Counted from the stretch's first letter, positions 12,069 to 23,935 are shown. The stretch is 64,000 nucleotides of DNA from Theropithecus gelada (GCF_003255815.1 NC_037683.1:74562179-74626178); one strand, 5' to 3'. Program-made: numbers and translations. The notes: generated by a model not told the origin, from the letters alone.

Positions 12069-12352
12069 GGCCTGGCACAGTGGTTCACACCTGTAATCCT
12101 AACACTTTGGGAGGCCAAGGTAGGCAGATCACTTGAGCCCAGGAGTTTGTGACTGGCTTGGGCAACATGGCAAAACCGTCTCTACAAAAAATACAAAAAT
12201 TAGCTGAGTGTGGTGGCATGTGCCTACTTAGGAGACTGAGGTGGGAGGATCACTTGAGCCTGGGAGGCAGAGGTTGCAGTTAGCCAAGATCACCCCACTA
12301 TACTCCAGCCTGGGCAACACAGCAAGACCCTGCCGGAAATACAAAAAAATAA
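12069..12352 (+). mobile_element. Alu (old, AluJ/S-like)
   Basis: Starts GGCCTGGCACAGTGGTTCAC. Both arms are present with a short deletion before the right-arm CTACTTAGGAGACTGAGG; short A-rich end. Confidence 0.93.
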
Positions 12353-12714
12353 AATACTGTAATATATGGAGACAGAATGAATAGTATTCAATGAAAACTA
12401 AGCAGCTAATTGTGGAATTAACAATGGTGGCTGTACAACCTTGTGAACATACTAAAAACCACTCGATTTTACATTTTAAAAGGGTGAATTTTATGGTATA
12501 TGGATTATCAATTAAAAAAAAAAACCTACACAGTTGAAAGTTAACTGTGAAATGACTTTCAGCTCCACTGCAGTCCTATGGCCACAGCCTGAGACCTATC
12601 CCCACTGGAATCTCAAATGTAGAAATCTGAAACCAATGCCCCTCCCTCAGACCACGCCTCCTGATGAAAGACCTCTCAGTCTCCCTCCTGCTATATCTGC
12701 TGCACAGTTGTCTT

Positions 12715-13172
12715 CATTTTCTATTGGTGCTATAATGAATAAATCTAGTGGCTTAAAACAACACGCATGTATATTCTTACAGTTCCGGAGGCCAGACGTC
12801 TGAAATCAGTTTCACTGAGCTCCTGTCAACATGTCAGCAGCTGGTTCCGTGCAGAGGCTTCTGGGGACAAACTGTCCCCTTGCCTTTCCAGTTTCTAGAA
12901 GCCACCCACATTCCTTGTTTCTGGCCCTTTCCTCTATCTTCAAAGCAGATCCCCTCCATCCCAAGGCCTTGTTTGTCACTGACCCTCCTGCTTCCCTCTT
13001 AGGAAGAATGTGATTCGCACTGAGCCCACCCAGATAATCCAGGATAACCTCCTTGTCTCAAGCTTTTAACTTAGTAACATCTACAAAGTCTGTTTTTGCC
13101 ATGTAAGGTGACATTCGCAGGCTCCGGGATGAGGCTATGGACATCTTTAGGAGCCATGATCCAGTCTCCCAC
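12715..13172 (-). mobile_element. MLT1-type MaLR LTR relic
   Basis: Diverged antisense MLT1 pattern: TATTGGTGCTATAATGAATA, GTGGCTTAAAACAACA, TTACAGTTCCGGAGGCCAGA. These match the 'gcttaaacaacagaaattta...cagttctggaggc' landmark of MLT1 LTRs. Confidence 0.75.
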
Positions 13173-13572
13173 GGCCTTCCACTCCCTAGAGATTCTTCTC
13201 TTTCCTCCCAGTCAGTCCCCTCTTGACATCAACTACCTTTCTTATCCAACCCAAAAAATGAGTTGAAAGAAACTGTTCTTTCCGGCATCGTCAATTCTCT
13301 CATACTCTTTTCCTTACATCAAACCTGCCTGGATAACCCCTCCTGGAACAATTCTATAATCTGCCTTCTCTGTTCTTATAATCAAGAAATCGGTCTTACC
13401 GGATAAAATCTCCCCTTTCCTGTGTAAAACCTGCAACTCCATCTCTGCTCCTAATCCCTTTCCCTCCCTTTGGGATTTCTCCAGAAATTATTGTTTAGAT
13501 TCTCCATCTCTGCCCTTCATCCAGATTCTTTCCCTCAGAAATAAACATTTTCTCCTATCAAAAAGAAAAAGT
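13173..13572. other. Unclassified sequence
   Basis: Pyrimidine-rich (CT-biased) plus strand with no recognised element or gene. Confidence 0.45.
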
Positions 13573-13893
13573 GGCCAGGCGCAGTGGCTCCATCCTGTAA
13601 TCCCAGCACTTTGGGAGGCTGAGGCAGGCGGATCAGTCGAGGTCAGGGGTTCGAGACCAGCCTGGCCAACATGGTGAAACCCTGTCTCTACTAAAATACA
13701 AAAATTAGTCAAGCATGGTGGTGCACGCCTGTAGTCCCAGCTACTCAGGAGGCTGAGACAGGATAATCGCTTGAACCCAGGAGGCAGAGGTTGCAGTGAG
13801 CTGAGATCATGCCACTGCACTCTAGCCTGGGCAATAGACCGAGACTCCATCTCAGAACAACAACAACAAAAAAGAAAAGCAAAAAAAGAAAAA
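13573..13893 (+). mobile_element. Alu (AluS-like)
   Basis: GGCCAGGCGCAGTGGCTCCA to GAGACTCCATCTC, with a (CAA)n/A-rich tail to about 13893. Both arms intact. Confidence 0.95.
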
Positions 13894-14759
13894 ATGAGGA
13901 CTTCTTGTTCTGGGCTTGTTTCTCCCTGGCTAAGTATAATTTAAAATCCTAGACACAGTACAACAAATAAACCTAAGAGAACTACAAAGTGTTGAAGGAG
14001 GAAAGCAGACTAACAAGGACTTTAGGATTTAAGGAATCTGTGTGAACAGGGTTCAGTTCTCTGGGTTTTCTTTTTATCTCCCATATATCCTGGACTTAGA
14101 ACTGGAAAATCCTATAAATGGCAACAACCAACAAGCAAACACAATGTAAAAAGAAAAAAAAGCCCCAGGAAAAGTCTGTTCTGTCTAGTCAAAGAACAGG
14201 ATAAGGAGCAATCCCTCAAAACAAAAATGTTGATAATACTCCTCCTACCCCTATCAAACGCAAGGCACGGCCCCCTGCTTCCACAGTGTCAGTGAAGACC
14301 AAACAGAAGTCTGGGATTCCCCTCCACACTTGGTGGCAGCAAGTGACTCAGGACGAGGCTTCCCTCCCCACCTCCCAGCACTGTGTTGCTGGACTGCGTG
14401 TGGGGTTCTGCACTCCTTTCTCCCAATTACATAATCTTACTTGGATTTTGTAACATTTTCTTTTTGCTTTGACCACTGCTTCTTCTTGAAACATGCTCTT
14501 CCCTTGCTGTGTCCAGGAAACCACAGTATCCTGGGTTTCCCTCTCACTGAGCTTTTCACCCCCCACGCCCGGGATCGTCTTTTCCTACCCAATTATACTT
14601 AGCCATTCTCTAGGGTTCTGATCTTTGCTCATTTCTTTATTCATGTGGCATGTTTTCTAAGTAGCCTGCCTTCCATTCCCCTAGATTTTTACTTACTTAA
14701 AAAAAAAAGTCCAAAAAAGTAATAATCCTGGAAAATGAAAAAAAAAAAAAAGTCACATT
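13894..14759. other. Unclassified intergenic sequence
   Basis: A-rich tracts at 14700-14755. No gene or recognised repeat. Confidence 0.45.
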
Positions 14760-15010
14760 CATTGAAGTGTAATTTACACATAGTTCACCCATTTTAGTGT
14801 TAAGTTCTATGAATTTTGACAAATATATACAGTCTTGTTACCACCATCATAATGAAGATAAAGAAGATCTCCATCATATCTCCCCAAAATGTTCCCTTAT
14901 ATTCTTTGTTGTCATCCTTTCCCCCACCTCCAGTCCTTGGTCAACCACTGGATCTGTTTTCTGTCCCTATAGTTTTGCCTTTGCCAGGAGATAATTTTCC
15001 TGTACACTTT
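14760..15010 (+). mobile_element. Old L1 (L1M-type) 3' UTR fragment
   Basis: CATTGAAGTGTAATTTACAC, CATAGTTCACCCATTTTAGTG, TTGTTACCACCATCATAATG and GTCAACCACTGGATCTGTTT follow the mammalian-wide L1M 3' UTR order, with many substitutions. Confidence 0.8.
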
Positions 15011-15149
15011 TACATCTAACAATAAAGACAATGCCTTCACATTCATCTCTCTCTCTAATGTTAACCTTTCTTTTGAGCTTCAGACTCACCTCTCCGATGT
15101 CTCCTGTTTGGGTCAGATTTAGGATTTTTTCTTCATGCGTTGAGAAGGT

Positions 15150-15310
15150 TGAGTGATTCGAAAGTTACCCAACCTCTGTGAGTTTTAGTTTTATTCCATA
15201 AAAGAGGGTAATGGTACTTATTTTGCTATTTATTGGGGAGGTTAAATAAGATAAACGTCACCAAGGAGACTACAAGACTGGATGTACACAATAGATGCTC
15301 AATACATCAT
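15150..15310 (-). mobile_element. MIR-type SINE relic
   Basis: Antisense MIR order: AACCTCTGTGAGTTTTAG, AAAAGAGGGTAATGGTACTT, GGTTAAATAAGATAAACG, AGATGCTCAATACATC. Confidence 0.7.
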
Positions 15311-17624
15311 TAATATCGGCTGCTTTTGATGAAGTTTCATTTTCTCAAAGGGACCTCAAAGTTCCCCGGCCACCTTCAGATAATGAAGCACGGGGTTTCT
15401 GAGTCATAGACCCACTTGCTGGAGAGTTCAGGCCTCATCAGAGACTAGAAATCATTCTCTCCACTGGCCAGTGCTATGTGTTGCTACAACATGTCAGGTG
15501 AGAGGATGTGTAACTCTTCAGATAACTGCTCATCTGAATTCTCAGAGACTTTGCAGGACAATTGAGTCTTGCAACCAACCAATTACTTCATGTAATGAGA
15601 ATGCCTCGGGATCTCTGGTTAGCTTCAAGTTTATGGGGCTGATTTATATCTGAAATGAAGATTGTTTCATTTCAGATTCCTTTTACTTAAAGGCAAAAAT
15701 AAAGCACAATGTTATCTTGCAGCAGATACTGCTCCAATGATTATTCATAAGGCCTCCAGGGCATTTCTAGTAACGTGTGCATGAACCGCCTTGTTTCACA
15801 CTGGATGGGTACAGGGAGAGGTGGCAGACCCACTCATTCCTACACGGTTCTGTATTCTCGGTCTCCATGTTTCCACGTACTGTGACCCAGTAGCAATGTG
15901 TAATACATTCTGGGAAGCCATGTGATACTTCAGTGGATGCTGCTTCTCAATTTCTCTCTAGTTGAACTAAAAAAAAAAAAAGTCTTTTAATAAAAGTAAA
16001 CTGACAAGGATCACATTGTTCTTATTTCAAACACACAAAAAGGAATTAAAATGTTATGAAATATGCCAGGCCGTTTTTACTAATCCCTTAACCTCCAGAG
16101 AAAGGGCTTGCAATTAGTGTTACATTAGAATCGTCATAGCTTAGCAATTTTTTTTAAATACTAGAAGGACTTCAGCTGATTTTATGCTACACATATACAC
16201 TAAACATGCAGTTAGTGTAACCAAAAAAATTAAAATTACAATTGAGGTGCCACACAGTAAGTGAAAAAGGTTTAACGGTCTGTCTGGTCATAGAGCTAAT
16301 AACCACTTTATGCAGAACGCAGTGAAACAAAGGTGCCTTTCTCAATAGCCAGAGTGCATTTGTGGCCAGCACTATTTTACTAAGGCCATATACAGCTGTA
16401 CTTGGTTATAGGCACATTTGTTAAGGGAGACTATAAAAAACAGCTGTATTTGAGATCGCATAGACCTCTGCACATTTTCTCCCTGTGGCAGCCAATCAGA
16501 AATCTTGCTGACAGGCAAAGTTGTACAGAACAAGTGATCCTATTTAGATTAATTCCTCTTAATGCCTTACCCAAGCCTACTTTCCTGGCATATCATGTAG
16601 AGAGCAGGTCAGTTCCATTCAAAACCTAGAGATAGAAAATTCAAGCTTGATTAGTTGATAAAATATATGACTACACTGGTAGAGAACGTGGAGTGCTCAC
16701 TGTGTAAAAGTAAGGCTGGTGGGCTCTACCCCAGCTCAGAGTTGAGCCACAAGGCACTCTGGAATATGAGCGCCCAGCCAGGAAGCAGTCTAGGGAATTG
16801 GTTTTAGCTGTGGCTCTTTCCTTACTGTTTTGGTCTTCACTCTCCACCCAGAACCAGGATAACCCATACCCTTTGCCATGAAACTCTGAAATGCCGTTCC
16901 AGTCCCTGGTTCTGGGCTTTTGCCCATAGGATGTTAACCAGAGCCCCAAAGAGGACTGAAATGTGCTTACTTGGCTGGGCCTGCTTGCTCTCCTGCCTTT
17001 GCAATTGACATGAGAAGAACATACCCAGGTTGCCCACTGGGCCCACTAGAATAATGGGAGACCCACGGAGCAGGTGTGTGAGCTAGTCCAAGCCAAGATC
17101 AGCACAGCTGTCCAGCCAAGCCCTGCCTAGATGAGAGAAATAAATGCTTTCTGCTGCAGGCCATTAAGATTTTGCAATTTTGCAATTGTTTGTAATGTAG
17201 CAAAATGGTGGCCTCAGTTAACTGAAGCAGTCACCAAAACTGCCTGCCACTGCCTGCATCCCTTTTCCTGTCTGTCCCACAGGTCTCATTTATACAATGA
17301 AGGAGGGACTGGAGAACCGCTATTCCTACTAATGACAGCTGCAGACCAGGAATCCTGAGATGAAAACTGATCCAGACTCAAGAGTCTGAGATGTATGCAG
17401 GGCCTAGAAGGAGCTGAAGAAAACACTTCCATTGGTACTGAAGTGGGCAGGCAGGGGACTTTGTCTCCAAAAATATCACCATGCATGTGCCACAACCATG
17501 GAAAAAGTCAGCGACAGAAGGAGGGTCTGAAAAACCTGGGCCGCAGTATGTCCTGATAGCCAGCTCTCCAACAAACTTGTTTTTCTATTGGTTTAAACCC
17601 AGACAAATAAGCAAGTCAGAGACA
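15311..17624. other. Unclassified sequence just downstream of KDM4C
   Basis: No recognised repeats or genes. Short frames (16187-17495) show no family features. It lies directly past the KDM4C cleavage site, so it should be transcribed only as read-through. Confidence 0.5.
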
Positions 17625-17645
17625 GGACTGGAGAAAATGGAAATC

Positions 17646-17651
17646 TTTATT
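17646..17651 (-). terminator. KDM4C distal poly(A) signal AATAAA
   Basis: Minus-strand AATAAA (TTTATT on the plus strand). A GU-rich stretch (TTGTCTGGGTTT in transcript sense) lies about 40-50 nt further on at 17594-17605, as expected for a CstF downstream element. It probably defines the main 3' end. Confidence 0.8.
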
Positions 17652-17732
17652 TTTAAACACTAGTACATTTTCAGGCTGTTTTAAAAAAGAAAAATCATGT
17701 TACATTAGTTCAAAACTATGCATCAAAGCATA

Positions 17733-17738
17733 TTTATT
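17733..17738 (-). terminator. Possible proximal poly(A) signal AATAAA
   Basis: A second minus-strand AATAAA about 85 nt upstream of the distal one, within the AT-rich end of the 3' UTR. It could give a slightly shorter mRNA end. No clear GU-rich element follows it, so it is the weaker candidate. Confidence 0.4.
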
Positions 17739-18545
17739 TAAACTCTAATTTTACAAACACATAATGAAAGAAACATATATTTTATAAATATCTACTCAGA
17801 ATATGTATTATGAAAAAAAGTGTTTAAAAATAACAGCCCCAGATCTCCCTCTTTAAATATATAAAATTCGCATACAATTCATAAGAATTCTTTCTCAAGA
17901 GCCAAAGTTTCATTTCACAAAGGCCAACAACTCAGTTCCCATCAGACACAATCAAAAGTAATAGGAATATTCAAAAATGTAAAAGTTCTGTACAAGGGAA
18001 ATACAGATAGCACACGGGTAAATCTCATTAGCATACATGCCATTTGTGTTTTAAAAATGTTTTATAAAAATTGCAATTTGAAACAAATAAGTGAGAGTCC
18101 TTCCCTGACTGTGGAAAATATATAAATTATTGCCCTCCCCGCTGGGTACCGAGGTGCCACCTGCTGGAGCTGGAGAGAGAGGTCCCCATGTGTTTCCTGA
18201 CAGGGGCCTAAGCCGCACAAGGGGACCCGCCTCCTCTGTGGCAGTGGCTTTTCCTAGTGGGTGATTCACTAGTACTTCCTTTCACTTAGAAAAATTCTTT
18301 GGGATCATAGAAGACAATTGCTCACAAGTGAAAGCAAGACTAGAGATGATTTCAGATTGCTGCATCCAATTAATAATGTGTATTTTGTATTTTTGGTGAC
18401 CAAACTCTGGAAACCCGATTTACCACTGTCAGAGACACACCCCGTCACCTATGCCAGCAAAACTCATGGCACAGCCCCAAGGTCGTCCCTTCATCTTCTC
18501 TCTTCCTACCCAAGCTGCTCTGTGGCCTGCAGCGATGTATGCAGA

Positions 18546-18722
18546 CTACTGTCTCTTCTGGCACTTCTTCTGGAAAGAGCTCTTCAAAAACGTGCGGTAC
18601 ACAGGGTCGGCCACATATTCGTTCTTAAACCTGGAGCTCAGCACTCTTTGTCTTTTTCTCTCCCCTTGGATAATGTCTGCTCCATAAAATGTGTCTTCAA
18701 ATCGCATGTCAGAGGCTGTGGA
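18546..18722 (-). CDS. KDM4C: KDM4C terminal coding exon and stop (58 codons + TAG)
   Basis: Last coding exon. The acceptor is GCTTTTAG followed by TCCACAGCC, phase 0, and the frame runs 58 codons to TAG at 18546-18548. It encodes [20 protein letters not shown], then [20 protein letters not shown], and ends FQKKCQKRQ. The tail lies after the Tudor module. It is basic, with ERKRQR at residues 21-26 and KKCQKR at 52-57, which could help nuclear localisation or nucleic-acid contact (inference). Its length and ending match the human KDM4C C-terminus as I remember it. Joined to the three upstream exons it gives 186 residues with no frame break. The long plus-strand open frame across this exon (18318-18812) is an antisense shadow. 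Confidence 0.97.
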
Positions 18723-19179
18723 CTAAAAGCAGCTGGTGTTATAGTGCAAAAGGGCACGGCATTTGATCTTCAGAAGACTGGACAAAGATCTGACTCGGTC
18801 AGCTGGGGTTAGGGTGTAGATGCCCCGGGCACCAGCTCAGGCTAGAAGGGCCCCAGGCATGACTTTGGGCTTTACCTCACCTCTCCCATCCAAAGTGGGG
18901 GGCTCCATTTAGCCCCACTGTATCCAGGATCTCCCCACCCTCCACCCTCAGGGACCTTCCCCAAACAAAAGCAAGATTAACGTCTCATTTTAAACTTCCC
19001 TCATTTTTCATCTCCCCTCTGGCTCTTGCCTAATGAGGTTTTCGACAAATGTCAACAGTCATCTCTAAGTTACCTTTACTCCTACTTAGCTTTGGGCCTC
19101 TGCCCCATCCCTTCCCTGAAACTGTTCTTACTGAATGAAGTCCTAGTTGCTAATTCCTGTGACACCTTCCTACTCCTAA
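18723..19179. other. Last KDM4C intron, segment next to the terminal exon
   Basis: Intron sequence with no recognised element. The terminal exon's acceptor polypyrimidine tract is within the first 20 bp. Confidence 0.6.
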
Positions 19180-20110
19180 ACTGACTTGACTAGTCCGCCA
19201 ACTAATTACTGCTTAAAGCTCTCTCTCTTCTCTGTCATTTTGTAAACCCATTCTCCTGCTTCTCCTTCTCTGGCTGCTCATTTTGATGTCTCAAGGGTTC
19301 GCTTTCTTAACTGTCTGCTCAACTACAATGCCCTAATGTTTGGCACTGGGCCTTCTCCTCTCCACTCCTGTTCCCCGGGCCTTTATGCCCACACCCCTGG
19401 CTTCAGTGTCTGCAGGAGATGCTCCCATCTCCTGCTCCAGCTCAGGCCTGTATAAGTGCATTTCCCCAGCAGGCATCACAAAGTCCTTGTCTCAGAGGCC
19501 CTTCAAATCAACCTGTCCTAAATTGAACTGGAAACCTTCCTTCTCCATTGCTGTCCTTCCTACATTCCATAAAAAGCACCACCATCCCCATGCACCCAGT
19601 TACACTGGCCAGAAACCTAAAGGCACTGTAGACATTTCCCCACCGTGTCCAGGATTCCTCCTGCATGTACCTTGAAGCCCTTCAGCCTTTCTTGTTAATC
19701 CTTACTGACCCTATGGGGTAGGCCCTCACCTCTCCAAACCACTGCAATAAATGCTTTACCTCCAACCTGTTTCCCACAGTACCACTGGAAGAAAGCTCTC
19801 TAAAAACCCTCTTATAATAAGACTCTACATGATCATATGCCCTTGCTTATAATTTCCCAACAGCCAACTGCCTTCAAGATGACATCCTCACTCCCTGGGC
19901 TAGACCTACATAACCTGGCCAGAAGCCTGACCCATGCTCTCCTCAGATGACATCAGTTGCAGGTCCTGGCCATACTTGCCTGGCTCAGGGTCCCATGCTT
20001 CTCTGTCTTCGGACACACTGTTTCATTTTTGTGAAAGTTATTCTATTCTACTGTCTCTGCCCTCGGCAAGCTTAAGGGTCCTTCTGTGGGTCTCCTATGG
20101 CCCTGACACA
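19180..20110 (+). mobile_element. L2-type LINE relic
   Basis: Diverged L2 3' region on the plus strand: CACCACCATCCCCATGCACC, CAGTTACACTGGCCAGAAAC, ATAATAAGACTCTACATGAT, CTGGGCTAGACCTACATAAC, CATACTTGCCTGGCTCAGGG. These follow the order of the L2 ORF2 C-terminus and 3' end. The apparent 111-aa frame at 19340-19675 is L2-derived. Confidence 0.8.
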
Positions 20111-22206
20111 TCCACTCAGTAGGATGAGGGCAGTGGTAGAGGTAAGGGGCAAATAAGTTTCTCCCCATCAGGGGAACCCTATAAAGATGAGGATATTAGG
20201 GACTGTGTACCCAATTTTACACGTGTTCCCCACTGCAAACAACGTGCCTAGTACTCGACTGCTGTTCAGTAAGTGTTTGCTGAGTGAGGGCATGTGGCTT
20301 TTTCTGTGATAATCAGATAAAGCCTAAAGTCTATGGTAGGCACTATTTTTGCTTCCCAATTCCCTACTATCTTGCTTCCTAAAATGCACTGGCAGCTGTT
20401 TTCACTGAGGTGGATGACTTCTGATGACATCAACACACAGCACATTTCACTGTGCTGAGACTGCTTCCCCTGGCTGCTGGCAGAGGCGAAAGACGCTTTA
20501 GGACTCAAAAACACACAGTCCATGATAAAGAAGAGAAAAACAAGAAAACAGCTACAAGGAAGCCTGAAAACAAAAAATGTACCGAAGTGTAAAGCTGTTC
20601 ATGTTTCCAGCCAGTTCATGGGACAGTTACTCAGGGTAAGAGGCCACCTCCACGGCTTCCCCCAGATACCATCTAGCTTCACTAGGGAAGAAAACTAAAT
20701 CATTATGGGCTGGTTGGGTTCCCTCTGCCACTAGGAGAAAACACTTTTGTTTCATTCATTCTTGGCAAGATACTTCCTCTGAGTAATCTTTCACTTTTGT
20801 AAGTGCTAAAGTTATCAAAGAAGAAAATAAAACATCTATGAAAGTGTTGCCACTGTGCAGAAGCAGCAAAAGTCAGCCTCTCAAATACAATAATAAAAGC
20901 GATTTACCAGGAGCTCTAGCTAATTATGCACCGTTGCTATGGTTATTCTGTGAGACAATAAAAGGTAATGGGGCTGTTTCTGAAGTGAGTGGAGAAGAAC
21001 CCCACACGATCACTGAGGTGGACTGCTGACTCTTTTGAACAATTTCTCCCCCAGTCAGCGTGCATCTGGGTGAGCTGAAGTCATTAAAATACAAGACCTC
21101 CTGACAAGGGCTGCTAACCTCCATCCTTAAAAAACAAAAAAGACTTTTCTAACCATAAAATATCTTCCATTAATGAGTTTTCCAATTAGATTTGTTTTGC
21201 CAACTGGAAAAAAAATAGTAATCATGGACAGATTAACCAAGGGTCTGAGGGCTATGTACCAACCTGAAGGAGAAGCAGGCTGGCTATGGCAAGACAATAA
21301 GGTGGCCAACAGGACTTAGTGACTGTGAGCCTTTGTTCCTGAAGATATTTTCTACTTGGCTCGGCCGCTCAGCATAGCAGGCTGCATTCAGAGTGTATGG
21401 ATGTGATTTATATATTTTCACTGTTTTTTTTTTTTTTAATTAAAAATTTTCTCTGAGAATAAAAAAAAATTGAATGTTGGTGAGCTTGTTCAGTGAAATA
21501 GACCTTAGAAAACCCAGGACCTGTGTTCAGAGACAGCCACAGGGGAAGGCATCCTGTGAAATCTTCTGTGAAACAAAGAAATTGTGATCACAGTATGAAA
21601 GCAACAAGCTTTCTTCTCATGTGATTAAGAAACAGTATTTGAAATCTACAAGACTCAGCTGGTAGGAGGCTTAGTCATACATGGGTTAGAAAATGAAAGA
21701 CCTAAGAGACTTCAAGAGGCTACCTACTCTACTCCCCATCCTCTAAATCTCTAGGTGCTGAAAAAGGAAAAGAAAGGAGTGGGAGGAGCAGGGAGTAAGT
21801 AAGGGAAGAGGGGAGTCCAAGGAAGATAGGAATACAGAACGAGAGGAAGCTATCTCTAACATCTCGAAAAGGAAAGTTTTTCTCAAGAAATTTCAGGTCT
21901 CAGAACAGTGACAAGTCATCTAAAATTTTCAGGTCTTCACTAAGATTTGGCTGGTATTTTCACAACAGGAATATTTAATTTTTTCTTTGCTCGCCATTAT
22001 TATCTAGTGGTTACTCTATTTACAGGTGTGTGGTCCCCTCTGAGCCATGTTTCTCATTGAATGGGTAGCAATACAACCACTCCTCTTGACAATTTCACTT
22101 TGAAGGACTTTCCTCTGAAGGATGCAGCTGAGAGGAAAGTCAGTTACTCTGCTGTCAGGATCCCATCTGATGGGAAAAAAGCTGCATATACAACTGAACG
22201 TTTAAG
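20111..22206. other. Last KDM4C intron, unique part
   Basis: Mostly non-repetitive. A weak MIR-like tail sits at 20220-20290. An X-box-like GTTGCTATGGTTAT is at 20933-20946, next to a CTAATTATGCA homeodomain-like word. Confidence 0.45.
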
Positions 22207-22429
22207 GCAAGCTTGTCCAACCCATGGCTTGCGGGCTGCATGCTGCCCAGGATGGCTTTAATGTGGCCAAACACAAATCTGTAAACTTGCTTAAAACATT
22301 ATGAGATTTTTTTGCCATTTTTTTTTTTTTTAAAATAGCTTATCAGCTATCATAAGTGTAGTTTATGTGGGGCCCAAGACAATTCTTCTTCCAGTATGGC
22401 CCAGGGATGCAAAAAGATTGGACATCCCT
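22207..22429 (-). mobile_element. hAT-Charlie-type DNA transposon (MER30-like)
   Basis: A 223-bp non-autonomous element ending GATTGGACATCCCT. Plus-strand start GCAAGCTTGTCCAACCCATG and internal ATCAGCTATCATAAGTGTAG and GGGGCCCAAGACAATTCTTC match MER30. An 8-bp target duplication is visible with two mismatches (CGTTTAAG 22199-22206, GATTTAAG 22430-22437). Confidence 0.85.
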
Positions 22430-22437
22430 GATTTAAG

Positions 22438-23372
22438 AAAACCCTTGGTTTTTCCAAAATAACCAAGTAATCTATAGTGTCTCTATCACTGCAGACAAGT
22501 ATATCATAAGCACACACTAAACCGAAATTGTCATTTATTCCGAAAAAAAATTTCACTTTAGTCAGAAAAACCGCATCCATTCAAATTTCTCTATTTAGGA
22601 TTTATCATTTCACAGATGCAATAGATATAATTCTAAATGAATAAAACTGACTTCATTTCAGGGTCCACTAAATATTTTATGATACAATAATATGAAGCAT
22701 AAATTATTGTGAATTATGTTTTTCAACTTCAGTTTTGATTATCTGTCCATGTTTGTTCATCTTTTAATGGTATGTGAGGGCATGAAACTAGTATTTCCTT
22801 TTTAAAAAACTGCTTTAGTATTCCCACAACTGGCATTTAGGCTTTGTTTATCGCTTTTATTATGAAAGTCAGAGTTTAGCTTAATTATGAACTGACACAA
22901 ACATCAGTGAATCAGTGACTTTCTGAGACAGAAGTTAGTCAATCCATGATAAGCCTATAGAAGAACAGACAGACATTCAATTACGCCGAGTCCTCTTTGA
23001 TCTACTCCTGAATACTTTCTTTTAATGTTGCTTCTACTAACAAGATTGCAAATGCCTTGATGGTATCTTTGTTTGCTCCTGGTGTTTTGCACAGAGCACA
23101 TATTCAGTAAGTATTTTTGTGCATCAATAAATGTCAAAACAAAGAAGCATCATTTGACTTCATTAGAAAAATAAGGCACATGCATTAGTTTCCCTGATTC
23201 TGGCTGAATTTGAAGTTTGCATTCAATAGGTTTCACTAAGGAAAAAGTTGCATTGGCTTTCTTTAGAATTAATCCAAAAACCCAAGTATGTTTCCTGCCA
23301 GGCTTGGGAAACATGAGGTAAGGACAAGGAATTCACTTGGCAGGTCCCCAAGTGGCATCTGCCAGCACTTAC
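22438..23372. other. Intron segment between the terminal exon and the 93-nt exon
   Basis: No gene. A weak L2/MIR-like end is visible at about 23030-23130 (CAGAGCACATATTCAGTAAG). Minus-strand sequence 23372 to 23226 is an in-frame continuation of the exon if the donor is not used. Confidence 0.5.
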
Positions 23373-23465
23373 AAATCGAGCTTTCACTCTCTTGGGTAAC
23401 TCTTCATCTAAAGTGTAGATGTCCTCTCTCTTCATTGCTATCTGGGATCCATCTTCAAACTCAAC
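23373..23465 (-). CDS. KDM4C: KDM4C exon: end of Tudor 2 (93 nt, 31 codons)
   Basis: Internal coding exon, phase 0 at both ends. The acceptor is TTTCGTTAG followed by GTTGAGTTT; the donor is CGATTT|GTAAGTG, a strong consensus. It encodes VEFEDGSQIAMKREDIYTLD followed by EELPKRVKARF. The VEFEDGSQ strand completes the second Tudor lobe, and the acidic/basic DEELPKRVKAR segment leads out of it. This matches the canonical KDM4 family C-terminal pattern, and the residue choice (IAMKREDIYTLD) points to KDM4C and not KDM4A or KDM4B. Its length is divisible by three, so skipping would keep frame but break Tudor 2. An antisense Alu lies about 170 bp upstream of its acceptor in the transcript. Confidence 0.96.
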
Positions 23466-23636
23466 CTAACGAAATAAGATAATATGATACACATTAAAAA
23501 AACAGCACTGACCATTTTTAAAGGTTCCAATTAACTACATAAAAAGATGAAAAGGACTCAAACAGAACAAACAAGGGAACCAGCTGAAGACCAAAGGAAG
23601 TAAGAAGAGTTATTTCCCTTATTAAACTAAGTAGAG

Positions 23637-23935
23637 GCCGGGCATGGTGGTTCACGCCTGTAATCCTAGCACTTTGGAAGGCTGAGGGAGGCAGATTCCA
23701 AGGTCAGGAGATTGAGACCATCCTGGGCAACATGGTGAAACCCTGTTTCTACCAAAAATACAAAACTTAGCCAGGCATGGTAGTGCATGCCTGTAGTCCC
23801 AGCTACTTGGGAGGCTGAGGCAGGAGACTTGCCTGAACCTGGGAGGCAGAGGTTGCAGTGAGCTGAGATTGCACCACTGCACTCCAGCCTGGCGACAGAG
23901 TAAGACTCCGTCTCAAAACCAAAAAAATAAATAAA
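23637..23935 (+). mobile_element. Alu (AluS-like), antisense to KDM4C
   Basis: Full dimer GGCCGGGCATGGTGGTTCAC to CCGTCTCAAAACC, with a (AAAT)n tail. Target duplication AAACTAAGTA / AAACTAAATA. In the KDM4C pre-mRNA it is antisense and lies about 170 nt upstream of the 93-nt exon. Confidence 0.95.

Larger units (their letters stand above)
17625..18545 (-). other. KDM4C: KDM4C 3' untranslated region
   Basis: About 0.92 kb between the TAG stop and the expected cleavage site 15-25 nt past the distal AATAAA. It is AT-rich in its distal half and contains no Alu or L1. The proximal part (about 18130-18260) is more GC-rich. The right boundary is fixed by the stop codon; the left boundary is inferred from the poly(A) signal and is good to about 15 nt. 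Confidence 0.85.

Noticed and set aside
1..17624. A second protein-coding gene downstream of KDM4C
   Set aside because: No frame shows family motifs, consistent splice pairs or a CpG-island promoter. The human region beyond KDM4C is also known to be gene-poor.
18318..18812. 164-codon plus-strand open frame
   Set aside because: It is antisense to the KDM4C terminal exon and its flanks. The minus strand gives the known protein with splice signals and a stop.
19340..19675. 111-codon plus-strand frame in the last intron
   Set aside because: It coincides with a diverged L2 LINE, and there is no promoter or splice evidence.
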